Assembly: GCA_029939535.1 (NCBI GenBank)
Contig: JAOZST010000133.1
Coordinates: forward strand, 1 to 10,439
DNA: 10,439 nucleotides
Source of the DNA: NBML01 sp029939535
GTDB taxonomy: Bacteria > Desulfobacterota > Desulfobacteria > Desulfobacterales > Desulfobacteraceae
Direction: 5' to 3'
In this document: positions 6,058-10,439 of the stretch, one piece after another
How the letters are laid out: each line of letters begins with the position of its first letter
Numbering within the stretch: position 1 is the stretch's first letter
Made by a program: the position numbers and the translations under genes
The notes under the pieces: generated by a model
Databases searched by the model: none
Told to the model about the DNA's origin: nothing
The model's input: only the letters and a program-made list of their open reading frames with translations

Positions 6058-6218
6058 AATTATTCAAGCCAACTTATTCAAACCAATTTTCAAACCANNN
6101 NNNNNNNNNNNNNNNNNNNNNNNNNNNNNNNNNNNNNNNNNNNNNNNNNNNNNNNNNNNNNNNNNNNNNNNNNNNNNNNNNNNNNNNNNNNNNNNNNTTC
6201 AAACCAATTTTCAAACCA
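6058..6218. repeat. Short 12-14-nt tandem repeat spanning the crcB/kinase junction and the gap
   Basis: Read on the minus strand from the kinase end, units are CTGGTTTGAAAA, TTGGTTTGAA plus the gap, TGGTTTGAAAA, TTGGTTTGAATAAG and TTGGCTTGAATAAT. The array ends two bases from the crcB stop codon. The kinase stop TGA (6213-6211) lies inside the first unit, and the second unit repeats that stop in frame. Copy number is uncertain because of the gap. Confidence 0.7.
6098..6197. other. Assembly gap, 100 N
   Basis: Exactly 100 unknown bases, the conventional size for a gap of unknown length. The 21 bases on its left (6077-6097) are identical to the 21 bases on its right (6198-6218). The two contigs may therefore simply overlap, or the gap may hide more copies of a tandem repeat. 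Confidence 0.97.
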
Positions 6219-8028
6219 GGGGCAGAGAAATAATAAACTGTGTCCATTCCCCCTCTTTGGATGTCACGGTGATATCACCTCCATGATCCTTTATAAATCC
6301 GTAACACACAGAAAGACCCAGGCCCACCCCCTGGACGCTTTCTTTTTTGGTGGTGAAAAAAGAATCAAATATTTTTTCCAAATGCCCGGGATTGATTCCC
6401 GTACCCGTATCTTTGATGGTGATGTTAAGCATACTCCGGGCAAGGGAGGTAGTAATTTTTAGGACGCCACCATCGGGCATGGCATACATGGCATTGGAAA
6501 ACATGTTGATAAAAACCTGGCGCAGCTGGTCCTTTGAGCCAATGATTTTTCCCGGATTTTTCACCAGATCCAGCTCAAGCTTGATACTGTTTTCCCTGAA
6601 TCTTTTTTCATAGAGCAGAAGGAGTTCATCCAGCACTGTATCAATATCCAGCTCCACCCGAATTTCCTGGTCCGGTCTGGAAAAAGAAAGCATTTTTTTC
6701 AACATATCTGCCAGGCGCATGATTTCCGACAGGGACATATCCAGAAGTTTTCGCCGCTTGTTGGTGGGGGAAATTTCTGTCTTCATCAACTCAAGGGTAT
6801 TCATAATCCCGAATAAAGGATTGTTCAGCTCATGGGCAATCTGGGAGGTCAGCCTGCCCATGGCAGCCAGCTTCTCTGACTGGAGAAGGTGCTGGCGAGC
6901 TGCAGAAAGCTCCCGTTCGGTATTGAGCCGATCTTTAAGGTCTACAAAAATCGCAACCGATGCCAGTTCATCCCCTTTTTCGTCATAAATAATACCTGCG
7001 GACAGGTTCCCCTCTACGGTTTCTCCGTCCTGCCTTGTAAAGGTAAGGGGATAGGTATTGAGTCTTCCCCTGCCTCCATATCCCTCATCCTGAATCATCT
7101 CCATGACTTTCCTGGATACTTCTTTTGAATAGATCTGCTGGATACTCTTTTTTCCCACCACCTCCCGGGCCGCATATCCGAAAATCTCTTCCGCCCCATG
7201 ATTCCACAGCTTGATTATTCCTTTCATATCCATAGCCATGATGGCATTGGGTGAGCAGGAAATGGTCTTATCCAGAAAATCGTGGGCTTCCCGGATCTGG
7301 GTTTCAATGCGCTTTCTCTGGGTCTGGTCCACCACAATACCTTCATATCCCAGGATTTCTCCATTGGTATCATATCGCACATTGCTGGTTAAAAGGATAT
7401 GAAGGATATGGCCATCCCTTCTCCGCCACTGGACCTCGTAATCCACAACCTGGCCTTTTTTTTCTATTTTCTTCTGGTATTCACGCCTGTCCTCGGGTCT
7501 CAAATACACATCTGTGGCAAGATCCAGGGAAAGGAACTCATCTTTGTCCTGGTATCCCAGCATTTTTAAAAGGGTTGGATTTACATCCAGAAACCGACCT
7601 TTTTTACTGGAGACAAAAACCCCGCACCCCACATGGGTAAACAGCCTCTGATAGCTTTCCCTGGAAGACTTGAGTTTGGCCTCCCGTTCTGCTCTATGGC
7701 TGATATCCCTGTAGATGGAAAGCTTTGACCTGGTACCGTCCCTGTTTGTTACGGGCAGTTCAGACAGGGCAAAGGTTTTTCCAACAGACTCGAGATAGAT
7801 CTCGCTATGGTGAGTTTCACTTTTTTTAAATATTTCGTCGTATTTACACCAATCACAGGGTTTGTCAGCATTGATCAACACATTATAGCATTTTTTGCCC
7901 ACCCCGTCCCCGAAATAGGTTTTCATAAATTTATTCATATACTCCACAGTATAATTTTCGTTGATGATATAAATACCTTCATCAAAGGCATCCAGGGCAT
8001 CCGTAAGTCTTGGGGTGTGATCGTTCAT
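6211..8028 (-). CDS. PAS-domain sensor histidine kinase
   Basis: This 605-residue protein has no membrane segment, so it is probably cytoplasmic. It has three PAS domains (about 7-110, 122-240, 248-366), a short helical linker, a HisKA domain with phospho-acceptor His399 in IAHELNNPL, and an HATPase domain. The HATPase shows N-box Asn512 (FINMFSNAMYAM), G1 DTGTG (540-544), F-box FDSFFTTK, and G2 GVGLGL (567-572). All catalytic motifs are intact and of the NtrB-like type. PAS1 carries Cys47, Cys58 and Cys61 (CYNVL...PCDWC), a possible metal, redox or cofactor site. AAGGAG lies 6 nt before ATG at 8028. It follows the alpha/beta hydrolase gene by 49 nt and may be co-transcribed. No response regulator is adjacent. 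The C-terminal codons abut the gap-associated repeat but the stop codon is in resolved sequence. Confidence 0.93.
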   Translation of the reverse strand: MNDHTPRLTDALDAFDEGIYIINENYTVEYMNKFMKTYFGDGVGKKCYNVLINADKPCDWCKYDEIFKKSETHHSEIYLESVGKTFALSELPVTNRDGTRSKLSIYRDISHRAEREAKLKSSRESYQRLFTHVGCGVFVSSKKGRFLDVNPTLLKMLGYQDKDEFLSLDLATDVYLRPEDRREYQKKIEKKGQVVDYEVQWRRRDGHILHILLTSNVRYDTNGEILGYEGIVVDQTQRKRIETQIREAHDFLDKTISCSPNAIMAMDMKGIIKLWNHGAEEIFGYAAREVVGKKSIQQIYSKEVSRKVMEMIQDEGYGGRGRLNTYPLTFTRQDGETVEGNLSAGIIYDEKGDELASVAIFVDLKDRLNTERELSAARQHLLQSEKLAAMGRLTSQIAHELNNPLFGIMNTLELMKTEISPTNKRRKLLDMSLSEIMRLADMLKKMLSFSRPDQEIRVELDIDTVLDELLLLYEKRFRENSIKLELDLVKNPGKIIGSKDQLRQVFINMFSNAMYAMPDGGVLKITTSLARSMLNITIKDTGTGINPGHLEKIFDSFFTTKKESVQGVGLGLSVCYGFIKDHGGDITVTSKEGEWTQFIISLPLV

Positions 8029-8077
8029 GAAAAACTCCTTATGTTTGCATCACTTTTGAGCATAAAAAAACCTTTTG

Positions 8078-8899
8078 CTATTTTCCTTCTCTTACCTGAC
8101 TTTTATAGCGAAGGAACATATTTATTGCCCTATAATAGGATTCAAACCCTGAAATAGTATTGTGGCCGGCTTCATCAATATAAACCAATTCCTTTGGACA
8201 GGTCAGGCTTTCGTAGAGATTCCTGGTGTTCCCGGGAGCAATCACCTCATCCTCCATAGATGCCAGGATCAGGGTAGGGGCAATGATGCTGGATGAAAAA
8301 TCAATTATCCTGTGTTTATCCTTTAGTACCAATCCAACCAGCCAGGAAGGATAATAATTTGCTGCCACGGCCTCAATGCTATCAAAGGGACAGGTTAGAA
8401 TCAACTTTCCAAGCCCCCGCTCCAGGACCAGGTAAGCCGCCATGGAAGAACCCAGACTCCGGCCCCAGGCAATAATATTCTGAGGTTTGAGAGCAAATTT
8501 TTCACTCAGGACATCAAATACGGTCAGGGCATCAGATTTCAAATTTTCTTCGGTGGGTGATCCCGTGCTCCTGCCATAGCCCCGGTAATTGACCATCACC
8601 ACATTGGCATCCAGTTTTTTTATATACTCTTCCAGATTCAGGGAAACCTCTTCGGCATTTCCCCCAAAATAAAAGACTATTGGCAGACGGGCCATATCCT
8701 TTTTCAGTATCCAGCCATGGAGAATTGTCTTTCCCCCGACCGGAATGGATAGCTCTTCCACCTGTTCCAGCTCTGTTCTTATATACCCGAGCCGTTCATT
8801 GCCTACAGGAGCTGGAAAATATAAAAGTTTCCTTGAAAAAAGAAACAAGGCTCCCAGGAAAAAAAGCGTGACAATGGTAATGAGGAAAATTAATTTCAT
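8078..8899 (-). CDS. Membrane-anchored alpha/beta hydrolase (BEM46/ABHD13-like)
   Basis: This 273-residue hydrolase has an N-terminal hydrophobic helix (about 3-22, signal anchor) and the alpha/beta hydrolase pattern: FYFGGNAEE (about 76-84, oxyanion region), NYRGYGRSTGSPTE (104-117), nucleophile Ser148 in GRSLG, acid Asp217 in SMEDEV, and His246 in EAGHN. The order and spacing fit the BEM46/ABHD13-like group, often annotated as putative lysophospholipases; the real substrate is unknown. The start at 8899 is preferred to 8923 because AGGAAG lies just upstream and the hydrophobic anchor then begins at the N-terminus. It precedes the histidine kinase gene by 49 nt on the same strand. Confidence 0.88.
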   Translation of the reverse strand: MKLIFLITIVTLFFLGALFLFSRKLLYFPAPVGNERLGYIRTELEQVEELSIPVGGKTILHGWILKKDMARLPIVFYFGGNAEEVSLNLEEYIKKLDANVVMVNYRGYGRSTGSPTEENLKSDALTVFDVLSEKFALKPQNIIAWGRSLGSSMAAYLVLERGLGKLILTCPFDSIEAVAANYYPSWLVGLVLKDKHRIIDFSSSIIAPTLILASMEDEVIAPGNTRNLYESLTCPKELVYIDEAGHNTISGFESYYRAINMFLRYKSQVREGK

Positions 8900-8902
8900 A
8901 CA

Positions 8903-8908
8903 CTTCCT
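8903..8908 (-). promoter_or_regulatory. Ribosome binding site deciding the hydrolase start
   Basis: AGGAAG on the minus strand, 3 nt before ATG at 8899. No comparable site stands before the upstream ATG at 8923. Confidence 0.6.
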
Positions 8909-9007
8909 ATCTGATCCGTCCATACCGATTTTTCAATAAAAATTACAGATGTATAAGACTACAGCAAAGATATCCTGAAGAAAAGATAAACTTTTTTTCT
9001 CAATTAA

Positions 9008-9367
9008 TTATTTGCTATTTCAGATGCAGTCAATACTACCCCTGACATTCAAAACCTTTATCAATCCAGCCATAATTCACTGGGCAGCATCATTGATGTT
9101 ACCAATTTTTTCATTGCTATTGTGGACATCAAAAAACGCACCCTGTATTTCCCATATCACGTGGACACAGAGGATGAAAATTTTTCTCCGATCACAAATT
9201 TTGATCCCAATGATTCCCTGACCGGCCTGGTAGTTTCCCGGCGCAAACCCCTGTTATTAGAAAAAAAAGATCTGGAGAAACGAGCAGGACAAGATGGTAT
9301 CTGGGGCCCGACACCCCATACCTGGATGGGAGTTCCTTTAATCATCAAAATGAGGTTATCTGAGTAA
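9008..9367 (+). pseudogene. GAF sensor-domain remnant
   Basis: The stretch 8900-9380 has no intact gene but holds this fragment. The plus-strand frame is open from a TAA at 9005-9007 to the stop at 9365-9367, giving about 119 residues. They read LFAISDAVNTT..., SLGSIIDVTNFFIAIVD, RTLYFPYHVD, NDSLTGLVVSRRKPLLL and ending TWMGVPLIIK. This is the linear order of a GAF domain as found in bacterial sensor kinases and diguanylate cyclases. No ATG or ribosome site begins it upstream (first GTG at 9122 is mid-domain). The domain breaks off after VPLIIK into a few unrelated residues, and no output domain follows. I infer a fragment left by deletions at both ends. It lies opposite in strand to both neighbours. 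Expression from GTG 9122 as an 81-residue peptide is possible but unlikely. Confidence 0.75.
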
Positions 9368-9380
9368 TAGAAATGAAAAA

Positions 9381-10439
9381 TTACAAAGTTTCATGGGCGG
9401 TTCTGCAAATAATCTCCTCCTGGAGGGCCGGGGTCAGATCCACAAAATAATCTGAATAGCCCGCCACCCGGACAATGAGATCCCTGTGATTTTCCGGATG
9501 TTTTTGAGCATCCCTGAGAATTTTTTTATCCACCACATTGAACTGTACATGGTGGCCATCCATCTTAAAATAGGACCGGATTAAATGCAGCAGGGCAGTC
9601 CTGCCCTTATCATCCCCAAGGAAATCCGGCAGAAACTTCTGGTTGAGCAGGGTACCCCCGGTCTTTAAATGATCAATCCTGGCAGCAGATTTCAGCACTG
9701 CCGTGGGTCCACAATGGTCTGCACCCTGGACAGGGGAAATACCTTCGGAAAAAGGAATCCCTTTTTTCCGTCCGTCAGGCAGGGCCCCGGTGATTTCTCC
9801 GAAATACACATGGCAGGTGGTAGGCAGAAGATTGATCCTGTAAACCCCTCCCCTGGCATTGGGTCTGTTGGTGACAGCCTTGTGGTATACGGAAAAAACT
9901 TCTGTAAGGACCTTGTCGGCATAGTCGTCGTCATTGCCGTATTTCGGGGCTTTGAGGAGCTGATGTTGGAGAAGATCATTTTCCTTGAAATCATTTTCAA
10001 GGGCATTTAAAAGAGCTTCCATGGACAGGGTCTTTTTATCATAGACATTGTATTTAACAGCAGACAGACAGTCTGTGATACTGCCCATGCCCACCCCCTG
10101 GATATAAGAAGTGTTGTATCTTGCCCCGCCCTGGTTATAATCCCTGGCATTTTCAATACAGTCTTCGGTCACAAGGGACAGCAGGGGTACGGGCATATAC
10201 CTGGCATTGATCTGCTCAATTTTATTGGAACCCTTGATCTTGATGCTGACAAAATGCTCCACCTGACGTTTATAGGCATGAAACAGCTGATCATAGGTCT
10301 CAAACTTGAGAGGATCTCCTGTTTTCAGACCGATCTGCTTTTGAGTTCTTGGGTCCAGCCCGTTGTGCAGGGTAATTTCCAGGATCTTGGGAAGGTTGAA
10401 ATACCCGGTCAAGATATAGGCTTCCCTGCCAAAGGCACC
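9381..10439 (-). CDS. Glycyl radical enzyme, HypD-like, C-terminal part (5' end outside window)
   Basis: The frame is open from the right edge to the stop at 9381, giving about 352 residues of a protein family usually near 790 long. The C-terminus carries the glycyl radical motif RVAGYSDYF, with the radical Gly encoded at 9461-9459, 25 residues from the end. The edge begins GAFGREAYILTGYFNLPKI, which in this family lies just after the catalytic Cys, so that Cys is outside the window. Segments such as GGARYN, KYGNDDDYAD, LPTTCHVYFGE, GISP and LKTGGTLLNQKF resemble, from memory, trans-4-hydroxyproline dehydratase (HypD). Choline TMA-lyase, isethionate sulfite-lyase or other PFL2-type enzymes are not excluded, as specificity residues lie partly outside. 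These enzymes need a radical-SAM activase; none follows downstream, so it should be upstream or elsewhere. Confidence 0.9.
   Translation of the reverse strand, partial: GAFGREAYILTGYFNLPKILEITLHNGLDPRTQKQIGLKTGDPLKFETYDQLFHAYKRQVEHFVSIKIKGSNKIEQINARYMPVPLLSLVTEDCIENARDYNQGGARYNTSYIQGVGMGSITDCLSAVKYNVYDKKTLSMEALLNALENDFKENDLLQHQLLKAPKYGNDDDYADKVLTEVFSVYHKAVTNRPNARGGVYRINLLPTTCHVYFGEITGALPDGRKKGIPFSEGISPVQGADHCGPTAVLKSAARIDHLKTGGTLLNQKFLPDFLGDDKGRTALLHLIRSYFKMDGHHVQFNVVDKKILRDAQKHPENHRDLIVRVAGYSDYFVDLTPALQEEIICRTAHETL

Noticed and set aside
6016..6462. Plus-strand reading frame running through the run of N
   Set aside because: It exists only because unknown bases contain no stop codons, and it overlaps the ends of crcB and the kinase gene.

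Overview
The window looks like chromosomal DNA from an anaerobic Desulfobacteraceae-type sulfate reducer. This is inferred from gene content: Hdr-type electron transfer proteins, a methylenetetrahydrofolate reductase, an apparent selenoprotein and a glycyl radical enzyme. No rRNA or other taxonomic marker is present. A run of exactly 100 N (6098-6197) shows that this is a scaffolded draft or metagenomic assembly.

Left part (1-5055, minus strand). A compact operon reads: DNA-binding response regulator, metF-like methylenetetrahydrofolate reductase (14 nt gap), HdrC/HdrD-like iron-sulfur oxidoreductase (12 nt gap), then HdrA with an embedded GltD-like module (77 nt gap, 3' end outside the window). 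The iron-sulfur oxidoreductase is interrupted by an in-frame TGA at 2858-2860. A perfect 7-bp hairpin follows at the spacing of a bacterial SECIS element, so I read it as one 428-residue selenoprotein with Sec at position 240. MetF next to Hdr subunits recalls the MetFV-HdrABC-MvhD complex of acetogens. The operon probably handles the methyl/methylene step of the Wood-Ljungdahl pathway, perhaps in the oxidative direction, coupled to NAD(P)H and ferredoxin through HdrA flavins.

Middle part (5056-6210). A divergent intergenic region holds a near-perfect 25-bp inverted repeat in front of the operon and a separate pair of palindromes in front of a HigA-like antitoxin gene. The antitoxin carries what looks like the N-terminal stub of its own toxin fused in frame. 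A CrcB/FluC fluoride channel gene follows. The assembly gap lies between crcB and the next gene, inside a short tandem repeat.

Right part (6211-10439). On the minus strand are a triple-PAS histidine kinase, a membrane-anchored alpha/beta hydrolase and the C-terminal portion of a HypD-like glycyl radical enzyme, cut by the right edge. Between the last two lies a plus-strand remnant of a GAF sensor domain with no start codon and a truncated end.

The strongest signals for a second look are the TGA-encoded selenocysteine with its hairpin, the Se/Fe-S/flavin MetF-Hdr operon, the tandem repeat that duplicates the stop codon of the selenoprotein gene, the symmetric operator-like repeat, and the toxin-antitoxin fusion remnant.
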